Positions 55,958-64,000 of a stretch of 64,000 nt of DNA are shown here, in pieces; positions within the stretch are counted from its first letter, which is position 1, and each line of letters begins with the position of its first letter. The stretch comes from Cellulomonas composti (GTDB lineage: Bacteria; Actinomycetota; Actinomycetes; Actinomycetales; Cellulomonadaceae), in the NCBI RefSeq assembly GCF_007990245.1, contig NZ_BJWG01000009.1, positions 1 to 64,000 of the forward strand, written 5' to 3'. A model generated the notes under the pieces. That model did no database searches. It was given only the letters and a program-made list of their open reading frames with translations, and was not told the origin of the DNA. The translations under genes were made by a program, and so were the position numbers.

Positions 55958-56872
55958 TCAGGGCAGGTCGGCGGCTATGACGTCCATCAGCGCCCGGGCG
56001 GCGGCGGGGACGCGCGGCAGGTCGCGCGACCACACCACGCTCAGCGGCCGGCTCAGGTGCAGGTCGACGACCGGCACCCGCACGAGCGAGCCGTCGGCGA
56101 TCGCGTCGCGCACCGCGAGCGCGCTGAGCACGGCGGGGCTGGTGCCGAGCGCGACGGTGGCGCGCACGGCGGCGGTCGTCGGCAGCTGGGCGGCGGGCCG
56201 TGGAAGGTCGCTCGGAGCGAGGCCGAGGTGGCGGGTGAGGGCCTCCTCGAGCGCCGCTCGCGTGCCGGAACCCGTCTCGCGGGTGACCAGCGCGGTCGCC
56301 GCGAGCTCGGCGGCGCGCAACGGCGTACGGCGCCGCGCCCAGGCGTGTCGCGGTCCGACGACGACGACGAGCTCGTCGTGCCCCAGGGTCCGTGCGGACA
56401 CGTCGTCGGGCAGGTGAGGTGTCTCGACGAAGCCGACGTCGTGCGAGCCGTCCCGCACGAGCTCGAGCACCCCCGCGCTGTTCACCGCCGTGAGCTCGAC
56501 CTCGCGGGCCCCGGCGCTCTCCCCCGCCCGCAACCGGACGAGCCACCCGGGCAGCAGGTACTCGGCGACGGTCAGGCTTGCGGCGACGCGCAGCGGCGCA
56601 GCGCCCGGTCCGTGCAGGCTCGCGACCGCGACGTCGAATCGGGTGGCCGCCTCCACGACGTCCGCGGCCCAGGTCGCGACGAGGCGGCCCGTGACCGTGA
56701 GGGCCGAACCGCGCGAGGAGCGTTCGACGAGATGCGCCCCCACCTCGCGCTCGAGGGCCCGTACCCGCTGGGAGACGGCCTGCTGGCTCAGTCCGAGCGT
56801 GCGGGCGGCGGCGGAGATGCCGCCGGCCGAGTCGATCGCGACGAGGATCCGCAGCCCGACGAGGTCAGTCAC
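55958..56872 (-). CDS. LysR-family transcriptional regulator
   Basis: A 304-residue regulator. N-terminal helix-turn-helix GGISAAARTLGLSQQAVSQRVRALEREVG (about 17-46), then a periplasmic-binding-type effector domain from residue 90. GTG with AAGGA six bases upstream; one copy of the direct repeat CCTTGTCACAG overlaps this ribosome-binding site, implying autoregulation. Divergent from a TDT-family exporter, the probable target. Confidence 0.92.
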   Translation of the reverse strand: MTDLVGLRILVAIDSAGGISAAARTLGLSQQAVSQRVRALEREVGAHLVERSSRGSALTVTGRLVATWAADVVEAATRFDVAVASLHGPGAAPLRVAASLTVAEYLLPGWLVRLRAGESAGAREVELTAVNSAGVLELVRDGSHDVGFVETPHLPDDVSARTLGHDELVVVVGPRHAWARRRTPLRAAELAATALVTRETGSGTRAALEEALTRHLGLAPSDLPRPAAQLPTTAAVRATVALGTSPAVLSALAVRDAIADGSLVRVPVVDLHLSRPLSVVWSRDLPRVPAAARALMDVIAADLP

Positions 56873-56879
56873 CGTGATT

Positions 56880-56922
56880 CCTTGTCACAGGGAGAGCCTG
56901 CCACAACGAAACCTTGTCACAG
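56880..56922. promoter_or_regulatory. Direct repeats CCTTGTCACAG between LysR and exporter genes
   Basis: Identical 11-base repeats at 56880-56890 and 56912-56922, 32 bases apart, about three helical turns. Spacing and place fit LysR recognition and activation sites. Confidence 0.7.
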
Positions 56923-56973
56923 AACAACGAAGATCGTCTTCTGCGTGCGGGCGGCGGCGACCAGGCTGGAAAC

Positions 56974-58167
56974 GTGCTCCACCCCGCCCCCCTCCGAACC
57001 CGACCCTCCGCCGCCGGCCTCACGCCCAACTGGTTCGCCGCGGTGATGGGCACGGGCATCGTCGCGACCGCCGGCGCGGGACTGCCCGTGCACGTCCCGG
57101 GCCTGCACACGGCCGCGAGCGTGGTCTGGCTCGTCGCCGCGACGCTGCTCGTCGTGCTCGTCGGCGCAACCGTGCGGCACTGGACGCACCACCGCGAGCG
57201 CGCCCGCCTCCATCACCTCGACCCGGTGATGGCGCACTTCTACGGCGCGCCGCCGATGGCGCTGATGACCGTCGGCGCCGGGTCGCTCGTGTTCGGCCCG
57301 GCCCTGCTCGGCGCCGAAGCGTCGCTCGCGATCGGCTGGATGCTGTGGACCGTGGGCACGGTGCTCGGGCTCGCCTCGACGGTCGTCGTGCCGGTCCTGC
57401 GGCTGACCCGCCACGACCGCGCGGCCCCCTTCGCGGGCTGGCTCATGCCGGTCGTGCCGCCCGTCGTGTCGGCCGCCACCGGCGCACTTCTGCTGCCCCA
57501 CGTCCCGGTGCACCGGATGGCCGCCTTCGCCGCGCTGCTCGTCGCACTCCTGGCCGTCGGGGTCGTCGCGACCGCGCTCGTCCTGCCCGCGGTGTGCACG
57601 TCGGTGGTACGCGACGGGGTCGGGCCTGCGGCCCTCGTGCCGACGCTGTGGATCGTGCTCGGGCCGCTCGGCCAGTCGACGACCGCCGCGAACGTCCTGG
57701 CCGGTGAGGCCGGTCTGGTCGTCGCGGCGCCGCGGGCACTCGAGCTCGAGCGCGCCGCCGTGGTCTACGGGCTCGTCGCGACCGCGCTCGCGCTGGTGTG
57801 GGCGGCCTGGGCGCTGCTGGTGACGCTGCGGACCGCGCGCAGCGGGCTGCCGTTCGGGCTCCCGTGGTGGTCGTTCACGTTCCCGGTCGGCACGTGCGTG
57901 ACCGGCCTGAGCGCGCTCGCGGTGCGCACGGGCTCGCCCCCGCTGACGGCCGCCGCCGCGCTCGGCTTCGTCGTGCTCGTCGGCGCCTGGGGCGTCGTCG
58001 CGGCACGCACGCTGCACGGCGTGCTCGTCGCCCGCACGCTGCTGGTCCCGCCGCCCGTTCAGGTGCGCGCGAAACGTCGGACGAACGCCGACAGGATCCG
58101 GCTCGGTGCCCACACGTCGCTCGCGGCGATGCGCGCGAGGACCTCGTCCAGCTCGCCCGGGTCGTAG
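56974..58167 (+). CDS. TDT-family transporter (TehA/SSU1-like)
   Basis: A 397-residue, ten-helix transporter of the tellurite-resistance/dicarboxylate family. Marker stretches: LTPNWFAAVMGTGIVATAGAG at the N-terminus and LWIVLGPLGQSTTAANVL. Relatives export sulphite, C4-dicarboxylates or act as anion channels; substrate open. GTG at 56974 has CAGGCT six bases before; earlier in-frame codons fall into the LysR operator. The last 36 codons overlap the end of the convergent amidotransferase gene by 109 bases. Confidence 0.88.
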   Translation: MLHPAPLRTRPSAAGLTPNWFAAVMGTGIVATAGAGLPVHVPGLHTAASVVWLVAATLLVVLVGATVRHWTHHRERARLHHLDPVMAHFYGAPPMALMTVGAGSLVFGPALLGAEASLAIGWMLWTVGTVLGLASTVVVPVLRLTRHDRAAPFAGWLMPVVPPVVSAATGALLLPHVPVHRMAAFAALLVALLAVGVVATALVLPAVCTSVVRDGVGPAALVPTLWIVLGPLGQSTTAANVLAGEAGLVVAAPRALELERAAVVYGLVATALALVWAAWALLVTLRTARSGLPFGLPWWSFTFPVGTCVTGLSALAVRTGSPPLTAAAALGFVVLVGAWGVVAARTLHGVLVARTLLVPPPVQVRAKRRTNADRIRLGAHTSLAAMRARTSSSSPGS

Positions 58168-58787
58168 TAGCCGTACCCGTCGTACACGCGCACGCGCGCG
58201 GCGATGGCCGCGGCGTCGAGCTCGGGGTGGAACTGCGTCGCGTACAGGTTCGAGCGCACCCGGAACATCTGGACCGGGCACGTGTCCGACGAGACAAGCA
58301 GCGTGGCCGAGGCCGGCAGCACGCTGCACGCCTCCTTGTGCCCGACGAACGCGTCGAACTCCTCCGGCAGCTCCGCGAGCAGCGGGTCGGACCGACCCTG
58401 CGCGGTGAGCCGCACCCGCACCGCGCCGATCTCCTCGCCGTACGTGGCGTCCACCACGGCGCCCTGGTGCACGCCGAGCGTGCCCACCCCGTAGCACGCA
58501 CCGAAGAAGGGCGTGTCCCGGGCCACCACCTCGTCGAGCAGCGCGGAGACCTCCCGCTCGACGCGCACCTGGGTCGACGACTTGCGGGTGCTGCTCGTGT
58601 CGAACGGGCTGCCGCCGACGATCACGCCCGAGATCTCGTCGAGGTCGATCGACGGGAGCGGACCGGCCTCCATCCGCACGCGCACCAGCTCGTGCGGCGC
58701 GAGCTCGCACAGCGTGAGGAACGACGCGTACTCGGCATCGGCCGCGTCGTCCTGCGCACGCGACGCGAGCAGCACGAACGGCCTCAT
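58059..58787 (-). CDS. Class I glutamine amidotransferase-like protein
   Basis: A 242-residue GATase1 protein resembling the amidotransferase domain of GMP synthase. Nucleophile Cys in FFGACYGVGTLGV, His and Glu in YATQFHPELD; oxyanion strand GVIVGGSPFD. It has no synthetase partner domain. ATG at 58787 with CAGCCT seven bases upstream. Its 3' end overlaps the transporter gene on the other strand. Confidence 0.88.
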   Translation of the reverse strand: MRPFVLLASRAQDDAADAEYASFLTLCELAPHELVRVRMEAGPLPSIDLDEISGVIVGGSPFDTSSTRKSSTQVRVEREVSALLDEVVARDTPFFGACYGVGTLGVHQGAVVDATYGEEIGAVRVRLTAQGRSDPLLAELPEEFDAFVGHKEACSVLPASATLLVSSDTCPVQMFRVRSNLYATQFHPELDAAAIAARVRVYDGYGYYDPGELDEVLARIAASDVWAPSRILSAFVRRFART

Positions 58788-58878
58788 GGCACCGAGGCTG
58801 GCGCAGCCGCGGCCCGCGCGCCAGCCGACGAGCCGAGGCACTCGATCTTCGATCGCGCCGCGAGTGCGAGGATGCGAC

Positions 58879-61437
58879 GTGCCCTCGACCCTTGCCGACC
58901 GGATCCCGGCGGACCCCACCGACCCGGACGCCCTCTACGAGGCGTTCGTCGGCTGGACCGACGACCAGGGCCTGAGCCTCTACCCGCACCAGGAGGAGTC
59001 GCTGCTCGAGCTCGTCACGGGCTCGCACGTGATCCTGTCCACGCCGACCGGCTCGGGCAAGTCGCTCGTGGCGATCGCCGCGCACTTCGTCGCGCTCGCC
59101 CACGGGCGGCGCACGTTCTACACCGCGCCGATCAAGGCGCTGGTCAGCGAGAAGTTCTTCGCGCTCGTCGAGGCGTTCGGCTCGGCGAACGTCGGGATGA
59201 TGACGGGCGACTCGTCGGTCAACCCGACCGCGCCGATCATCTGCTGCACGGCCGAGATCCTGGCGAACCTCGCGCTGCGCGACGGCGCCGAGGCGGACGC
59301 CGGCCAGGTCGTGATGGACGAGTTCCACTTCTACGCGGACCCGCAGCGCGGCTGGGCGTGGCAGGTGCCGCTGCTCGAGCTGCCGCGCACGCAGTTCGTC
59401 CTCATGTCCGCGACGCTCGGCGACGTCGCGTTCTTCGCCGACGACCTGCGGCGGCGCACCGGCGTGGACGTCGCGCTCGTGACGCACGCCGAGCGCCCCG
59501 TCCCGCTGACGTTCTCCTACGTCGTCGAGCCCCTGCACGAGGTGCTCGACGAGCTCGTGACCACGCGACGCGCACCCGTGTACGTCGTGCACTTCACGCA
59601 GAAGGAGGCCGTCGAACGCGCGCAGTCGCTGCTCTCGACCACGCTCGCCTCCCGCGAGCAGCGCGACGCGATCGCCGCCGAGCTGGGCGGGTTCCGGTTC
59701 GGGCCGGGCTTCGGCGCGACGCTCTCGCGCCTGCTGCGCCACGGCGTGGGCGTGCACCACGCGGGCATGCTGCCCAAGTACCGGCGCGTGGTCGAGCGGC
59801 TCACGCAGCGCGGGCTGCTGCCGGTGGTGTGCGGCACGGACACGCTCGGGGTGGGCATCAACGTCCCGATCCGCACGGTCGTGCTGACGAGCCTGGTCAA
59901 GTACGACGGGCAGCGGATGCGCCACCTCACGGCGCGTGAGTTCCACCAGATCGCGGGCCGCGCCGGCCGCGCGGGCTTCGACACGATGGGCGAGGTCGTC
60001 GTGATGGCGCCCGACCACGTGATCGAGAACCGCAAGGCGCTCGAGCGCGCGGGCGACGACCCGCGCAAGCTCAAGAAGATCGTCCGCAAGCAGGCGCCGC
60101 AGGGCCACGTGAACTGGACCGACAAGACCTACGAGCGGCTGCGCGACGCACCGCCCGAGCCGCTGACCAGCAGCTTCGCGGTGACGCACGCGATGGTGCT
60201 GCACGTGCTGGCGCGCGGCTCGCGCGGCGAGGACCCGGTCGCCGCGATGACCCGGCTGCTCACCGACAACCACGAGCCCGAGGCTGCTCGCGGGCGCCAC
60301 GTGCGGCAGGCGATCGCCGTCTACCGGTCGCTGCGCGCGGCGGGCGTCGTCGAACGCGTGTGGGTCGACGACAGGACCGCGCCGCGCGGTCGTCGTCGGA
60401 CCGTGCGGCTCACGCGCGACCTGCCCGCCAACTTCGCGCTCAACCAGGCGCTGTCGCCGTTCGCGTTCGCCGCGCTCGACCTGCTCGACACGGCGGACCC
60501 CGGCTATGCGCACGACGTGGTCTCGGTCCTCGAGGCGACGCTCGACGACCCACGCCAGGTGCTCGCCGCGCAGGAGAACAAGGCGCGCGGCGAGGCCGTC
60601 GCCGCGATGAAGGCGGACGGCCTCGAGTACGACGAGCGGATGGCGCTGCTCGAGCACGTCACGTACCCGCGCCCGCTCGCCGAGGTGCTGGCCGCCGCGT
60701 TCGCCGCCTACCGCACGACCAACCCGTGGGTCGCCGACCTCGAGCTGTCCCCCAAGTCGGTGGTGCGCGAGCTGCACGAGCGCGCCGCGACGTTCGCCGA
60801 GTACGTGCGCCTCTACAGCCTCGACCGCACCGAGGGCGTGCTGCTGCGCTACCTCGCCGACGCCTACCGCGCGCTGCGCCAGACCGTGCCCGACGACGCG
60901 CGCACCGAGGAGCTCTGGGAGCTCATCGAGTGGCTCGGTGACCTCGTGCGCCGCACCGACTCGAGCCTCCTGGACGAGTGGGAGCGCCTGTCCAACCCGC
61001 TCGACGAGCACGGCGCGGACGCTCCGGGCGGCACCGACGACGACACCCCCGAGCCGATCACCGGCAACCCGCGCGTGCTGCGTGCGCTCGTGCGCGGCGC
61101 GCTGTTCCGCCGCGTCGAGCTCGCCGCGCGCGAGCAGTACGGCGCCCTGGCCGCGCTCGGCGATCTGGACGACGAGGGTGCGCCGTGGACCTCCGAACGC
61201 TGGGCGGCGGCCCTCGACCCGTTCTACGACGACCACGACGAGATCCTCACCGGCGCCCCCGCACGCGGTCCCGCGCTGTTCCAGGTCACGACGGGCCCGA
61301 CGAGCTGGCGGGTGCGCCAGGTGCTCGACGACCCCGAGGGCGACCACGACTGGCGCATCGACGTCGTCGTCGACCTGCCCGCCAGCGACGAGGCCGGCGA
61401 GGTGGTGCTGCGGGTCCTCGAGGTGGGTTCGGTGTAG
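58879..61437 (+). CDS. DEAD/DEAH-box helicase with DUF3516 domain
   Basis: An 852-residue superfamily 2 helicase related to Ski2. Motif I STPTGSGKSL, Ia TAPIKALVSEKFF, II MDEFHFY (DEFH), III SATLGDV, V GTDTLGVGINVPI, VI QIAGRAGRAGFDTMG. The C-terminal half (from about residue 470) is DUF3516, found only with this helicase in actinobacteria. Probably acts on structured RNA. GAGG lies seven bases before the GTG at 58879. Confidence 0.9.
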   Translation: MPSTLADRIPADPTDPDALYEAFVGWTDDQGLSLYPHQEESLLELVTGSHVILSTPTGSGKSLVAIAAHFVALAHGRRTFYTAPIKALVSEKFFALVEAFGSANVGMMTGDSSVNPTAPIICCTAEILANLALRDGAEADAGQVVMDEFHFYADPQRGWAWQVPLLELPRTQFVLMSATLGDVAFFADDLRRRTGVDVALVTHAERPVPLTFSYVVEPLHEVLDELVTTRRAPVYVVHFTQKEAVERAQSLLSTTLASREQRDAIAAELGGFRFGPGFGATLSRLLRHGVGVHHAGMLPKYRRVVERLTQRGLLPVVCGTDTLGVGINVPIRTVVLTSLVKYDGQRMRHLTAREFHQIAGRAGRAGFDTMGEVVVMAPDHVIENRKALERAGDDPRKLKKIVRKQAPQGHVNWTDKTYERLRDAPPEPLTSSFAVTHAMVLHVLARGSRGEDPVAAMTRLLTDNHEPEAARGRHVRQAIAVYRSLRAAGVVERVWVDDRTAPRGRRRTVRLTRDLPANFALNQALSPFAFAALDLLDTADPGYAHDVVSVLEATLDDPRQVLAAQENKARGEAVAAMKADGLEYDERMALLEHVTYPRPLAEVLAAAFAAYRTTNPWVADLELSPKSVVRELHERAATFAEYVRLYSLDRTEGVLLRYLADAYRALRQTVPDDARTEELWELIEWLGDLVRRTDSSLLDEWERLSNPLDEHGADAPGGTDDDTPEPITGNPRVLRALVRGALFRRVELAAREQYGALAALGDLDDEGAPWTSERWAAALDPFYDDHDEILTGAPARGPALFQVTTGPTSWRVRQVLDDPEGDHDWRIDVVVDLPASDEAGEVVLRVLEVGSV

Positions 61438-61540
61438 CCGACGACGGCACTGCGCAAGGGTAGGCAAACCTGCGTTTGTGCAGATCAGGCCAGCCTTTCC
61501 ATGGATGACAGGCGGGCCGGACCGTGCCTACGGTGGCCCC

Positions 61541-62101
61541 GTGACGATCCTGAGCAGCGCCCTGCTGAGCCCCCCTGTCGCCGACCGCCCACTGGACGGC
61601 GCACGGCTCAACGGCCTGCGCGCCGGGGTGCTCGGCGCCAACGACGGGATCGTCTCGGTCGCCGCGATCGTCGTCGGCGTCGCGGGCGCGAACCCCGGCC
61701 GCACGGGCGTGCTCACCGCCGGGATCGCGGGCCTCGTGGCCGGGGCGCTGTCGATGGCGGCGGGCGAGTACGTCTCGGTCAGCTCGCAGCGCGACGCCGA
61801 GCGCGCCGGCAAGGTCGCCGACGACGAGCTCACCAACCCGTGGCACGCCGCGGTCGCCTCGCTCGGGGCGTTCCTCCTCGGCGGGTTCGTCCCGCTGCTC
61901 GTCGCACTCCTGCCGTGGCACGGCGCCGTGGTCCCCGCGGTGTTCGTCGCCGTGCTGGCGGCGCTCGCGCTCACCGGCGCCGTGAGCGCCCGGATCGGCG
62001 GGGCGCACGTCGCGCGGGCGGTGCGGCGCAACCTCGTCGGCGGGTCGGTCGCGATGGTCGTGACGTACGGGATCGGCACGCTCGTCGGGCTCGCGCTGTA
62101 G
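61541..62101 (+). CDS. VIT-family transporter lacking the metal-binding domain
   Basis: A 186-residue member of the VIT1/CCC1 iron-manganese transporter family with five predicted helices. Helix 1 pattern LRAGVLGANDGIVSVAAIVVG and helix 2 GALSMAAGEYVSVSSQRD are typical. Between helices 2 and 3 relatives carry 50-60 acidic residues binding metal; here that stretch is only about 16 residues (AERAGKVADDELTNPW). Both flanks match the family, so this looks like a clean loss. TACGGT ends six bases before the GTG at 61541. Confidence 0.88.
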   Translation: MTILSSALLSPPVADRPLDGARLNGLRAGVLGANDGIVSVAAIVVGVAGANPGRTGVLTAGIAGLVAGALSMAAGEYVSVSSQRDAERAGKVADDELTNPWHAAVASLGAFLLGGFVPLLVALLPWHGAVVPAVFVAVLAALALTGAVSARIGGAHVARAVRRNLVGGSVAMVVTYGIGTLVGLAL

Positions 62102-62144
62102 CCGCGCGCACCCGGGTGGGTGAGGTGTCTCCTACCCTGTGGCC

Positions 62145-62645
62145 GTGAGCAAGCACGCGAAGCACGCACCGACCGGGACGCCCGCACTCGTCGCGCTCGC
62201 CGCGGCCGGCGTCCCGCACACGGCGCACCCGTACGAGCACGACCCGTCCTCGGACCTCGGCTACGGGCTCGAGGCCGCGCACGTCCTCGGCGTGCCGCCC
62301 GAGCAGGTGTTCAAGACGCTCATGACCGTGGTCGACGGCGCGCTCACCGTCGCGGTCGTCCCGGTCACCGGCAAGCTCGACCTCAAGGCCCTCGCGGCGG
62401 CCGTCGGTGGCAAGAAGGCCACGATGGCGCCCCGGCCCGACGCCGAGCGCGCGACGGGCTACGTCGCGGGCGGCATCTCCCCGCTGGGTCAGAAGACGGC
62501 GCACCCGACGGTCGTCGACGAGACCGCGTGGCTGTTCGACACCGTCTACGTCTCCGCCGGCCGCCGCGGCCTGGACGTCGAGCTCGCCCCCGACGACCTC
62601 GTCCGCCTCACGGCCGCCACCGTCGCCGACATCGCGCGCGGCTGA
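62145..62645 (+). CDS. ybaK: Cys-tRNA(Pro) deacylase YbaK
   Basis: A 166-residue editing protein that removes Cys from mischarged tRNA-Pro. Typical stretches: EQVFKTLMTVVDG with the essential Lys, LAAAVGGKKATMAP and ATGYVAGGISPLGQK. GTG at 62145 is selected because TACCCT ends six bases upstream; the GTG at 62139 lies in the gap. An inverted repeat array follows the stop. Confidence 0.94.
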   Translation: MSKHAKHAPTGTPALVALAAAGVPHTAHPYEHDPSSDLGYGLEAAHVLGVPPEQVFKTLMTVVDGALTVAVVPVTGKLDLKALAAAVGGKKATMAPRPDAERATGYVAGGISPLGQKTAHPTVVDETAWLFDTVYVSAGRRGLDVELAPDDLVRLTAATVADIARG

Positions 62646-62652
62646 CCGCTCC

Positions 62653-62790
62653 CGGACCCCTCCGGCGCGCGGACCCTCCGTCGGCCACGGACCCCACAAC
62701 TGCCGACGGACCCCGCCATGGCGCGGTCCGTGGACGCTGCCGGGGTCCGCAGACGCTGCGGGGGTCCGTGGGGGTCGCGGGGGTCCGTGG
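62653..62790. repeat. Inverted array of 19-bp units (copy B)
   Basis: CGGACC occurs at 62653, 62670, 62688 and 62707 (spacings 17, 18, 19), then after a 12-base centre GGTCCG at 62725, 62744, 62763 and 62782 (all 19 apart). Forward units read GGTCCGTGGACGCTGCCGG, GGTCCGCAGACGCTGCGGG and so on. The centre with its flanks is a near-palindrome (ACGGACC-N12-GGTCCGT). It begins eight bases after the ybaK stop. Same architecture, including the 12-base centre, as the copy at 54098. Confidence 0.88.
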
Positions 62791-62827
62791 CGGACAGGCC
62801 CGCGTCGAGACGTTAGGTTGCTGCATC

Positions 62828-63526
62828 GTGACAAGTGGTGTGGTCCGCGAGCGGCTGGCGCGGGTGCGGGAGCGCGTGGCGGCAGCGTGCGAGTCGGCCG
62901 GGCGGGACGCGTCGGACGTGGCGTTGCTGCTCGCGACCAAGACGCAGGACACAGCGACGATCCGGGCCGCGCTCGTCGCGGCCGGGGACGCGCCCGTGCT
63001 GCTCGGGGAGAACCGGGTGCAGGAGCTCGTCGCGAAGGCGCCGCAGCTCGCGGACCTGTCCCCCACCTGGCACGTGATCGGGCCGCTGCAGTCGAACAAG
63101 GTGAACGCGGCGCTGCGCTGGGCGTCGTGCATCGAGTCGGTCGCGTCGATCGACCTCGCGCGGCGGCTGGCCGAGCGGGCGACCGGGCGGCTCGACGTGA
63201 TGGTGCAGGTCAACGTCTCGGGTGAGCCGACGAAGCACGGCGTCACGCCGGCCGCGGCGGCCGAGCTCGCCCAGGAGGTGGCTGGGCTGCCGGGTCTTCG
63301 GCTCGTGGGGTTCATGACGGTGGGCGCACGCTCGTCGGACGCGTCGGTCGTGGCGGCGGGGTACGACGCGCTGCGCGCGGTGCGCGACGACGTGCTCGCG
63401 TCCGGCCTGACCGGCACGGGCGACGCGCGTCACCTCTCGATGGGGATGAGCGGCGACCTCGAGCTCGCGATCGCCTGCGGCGCGACCCTCGTGCGCGTCG
63501 GGACGGCGGTGTTCGGCAGCCGGTGA
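62828..63526 (+). CDS. YggS/PROSC-type pyridoxal phosphate homeostasis protein
   Basis: A 232-residue PLP-binding protein. The PLP Lys lies in LLATKTQDTATI, then GENRVQELVAKAP, WHVIGPLQSNKV and HLSMGMSGDLELAIACGATLVRVGTAVFG. It buffers PLP and has no known enzymatic step. TAGGTT ends eight bases before the GTG at 62828. The usual cell-division neighbours (ftsZ, sepF) are absent here, so this may be a second or relocated copy. Confidence 0.92.
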   Translation: MTSGVVRERLARVRERVAAACESAGRDASDVALLLATKTQDTATIRAALVAAGDAPVLLGENRVQELVAKAPQLADLSPTWHVIGPLQSNKVNAALRWASCIESVASIDLARRLAERATGRLDVMVQVNVSGEPTKHGVTPAAAAELAQEVAGLPGLRLVGFMTVGARSSDASVVAAGYDALRAVRDDVLASGLTGTGDARHLSMGMSGDLELAIACGATLVRVGTAVFGSR

Positions 63527-63624
63527 CGCCCGCGCGCGGCCCGGCGCAGCGCAACCTGCTCGCGCGCGAGCAGCACCGTCATCCGCCGCAGCTCGCGGTC
63601 CAGCGCCACCGTATCGACCGACAT
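63430..63624 (-). CDS. Possible small protein antisense to the YggS gene end
   Basis: ATG at 63624 with GGGGGAG five bases upstream opens 64 codons; the first part (SVDTVALDRELRRMTVLLAR) looks like a helical protein, but the rest overlaps the end of the YggS gene on the other strand by 97 bases and is Arg-rich. Kept as a weak candidate because of the good ribosome-binding site. Confidence 0.3.
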   Translation of the reverse strand: MSVDTVALDRELRRMTVLLAREQVALRRAARGRHRLPNTAVPTRTRVAPQAIASSRSPLIPIER

Positions 63625-63764
63625 CGCTCCCCCTCGTGGTCCCCTGCCCCGTCCATGTCGCGGGGTCGCCGGATCCTGCACGACAGGAACACCTCGATCC
63701 GGCGCAGATACGCGCACGTCGACCGCTCGTGCGCGCCGGCGGCGCCCGGCCGCGCGCGGCGGTG

Positions 63765-64000
63765 TCAGGGCACGCGCGCGGTCCAGGCGGGGTCGTCGAA
63801 CTTCGTGCGGCGCAGCTCGGCCGCCCGCTCCAGCTCCGCGGCGCGCAGCCCGCCCGTGACGCTGGGGTAGCCGGCGCGGAAGTGCGCCTCGAACGCGTCG
63901 ATCACCTGCTCGCGCGGCAGGTGCGTCTGCGAGCGGACCGGGTCCACGCGCCTGGCCGCGCTCGGCGTGCCCTTGTCCGAGACCTTCTCGCGCCCGATGC
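63765..64000 (-). CDS. C-terminal part of a gene running off the right edge
   Basis: An open minus-strand frame with no stop between the window edge and TGA at 63765. The visible 77 or so residues include VSDKGTPSAARRVDPVRSQ and PREQVIDAFEAHFRAGYPSV, ending DDPAWTARVP: helical, soluble, not recognised. The start lies outside the window. The 140-base gap to the previous gene holds nothing I recognise. Confidence 0.55.
   Translation of the reverse strand, partial: IGREKVSDKGTPSAARRVDPVRSQTHLPREQVIDAFEAHFRAGYPSVTGGLRAAELERAAELRRTKFDDPAWTARVP

Noticed and set aside
56917-61467. A 1516-codon open frame on the minus strand
   Set aside because: It is the antisense of the helicase, transporter and amidotransferase genes, Arg/Ala/Gly-rich without domains; long open frames on the opposite strand are expected at this GC content.

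Overview
The window is very GC-rich chromosomal DNA from an actinobacterium, most likely a Cellulomonas-like member of the Micrococcales. The evidence is a SigR/RsrA redox pair, a fused Kgd-type 2-oxoglutarate dehydrogenase, the 24-residue ribosomal protein bL37, RsfS and an actinobacterial Tad locus, with dense packing and ATGA/GTGA start-stop overlaps throughout. The genus is inferred from gene content and order, not from a search.

Left edge (1-2719): the end of an integrated element (hypothetical gene, tyrosine integrase, excisionase) sits against the 3' end of a tRNA-Ala(GGC) gene. From 2909 to 9110, all on the minus strand, lies a housekeeping block: proB, proA, a small membrane protein, nadD, a Pro/Ala-rich membrane protein, rsfS and a histidine phosphatase. 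Beside it (9251-15399) is a monosaccharide ABC transporter operon: ChvE-like lipoprotein, two-domain ATPase, permease, ROK repressor and an extra single-domain ATPase. prfB follows, then a Tad/Flp pilus operon (cpaF-tadB-tadC-pilin-like gene-TadE-TadE-TadG, 21615 down to 16868).

The middle (21857-35208) holds an aldose 1-epimerase-like gene, a membrane-anchored D,D-carboxypeptidase with peptide repeats, two CNNM/CBS membrane proteins, a two-component system followed by an ABC exporter, and kgd. From 35264 to 41312 there is a GlxA-type regulator divergent from a small membrane protein, an SGNH protein lacking its catalytic residues, a PadR/DUF4097 operon with clear operators, an orphan pilT, bL37 and rsrA-sigR with a textbook SigR promoter.

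The right part (41547-64000) carries DoxX, aroA, rsgA, hisN, a HAD phosphatase, an acyltransferase, gltX, an FAH-family enzyme, a methyltransferase, a glycosylase-like gene, rnhA, an MpaB-like oxygenase, a LysR/TDT exporter pair, a glutamine amidotransferase, a DUF3516 helicase, a shortened VIT-family transporter, ybaK and a YggS-type PLP protein.

Most notable: (i) two copies of an intergenic element made of inverted arrays of a 19-bp unit, one fused to a serine-recombinase relic; (ii) a -10 hexamer almost always six bases before the start codon, implying widespread leaderless transcription; (iii) a SigR autoregulatory promoter placed so that a longer SigR isoform could be made; (iv) a VIT transporter apparently missing its metal-binding domain; (v) an SGNH pseudoenzyme.
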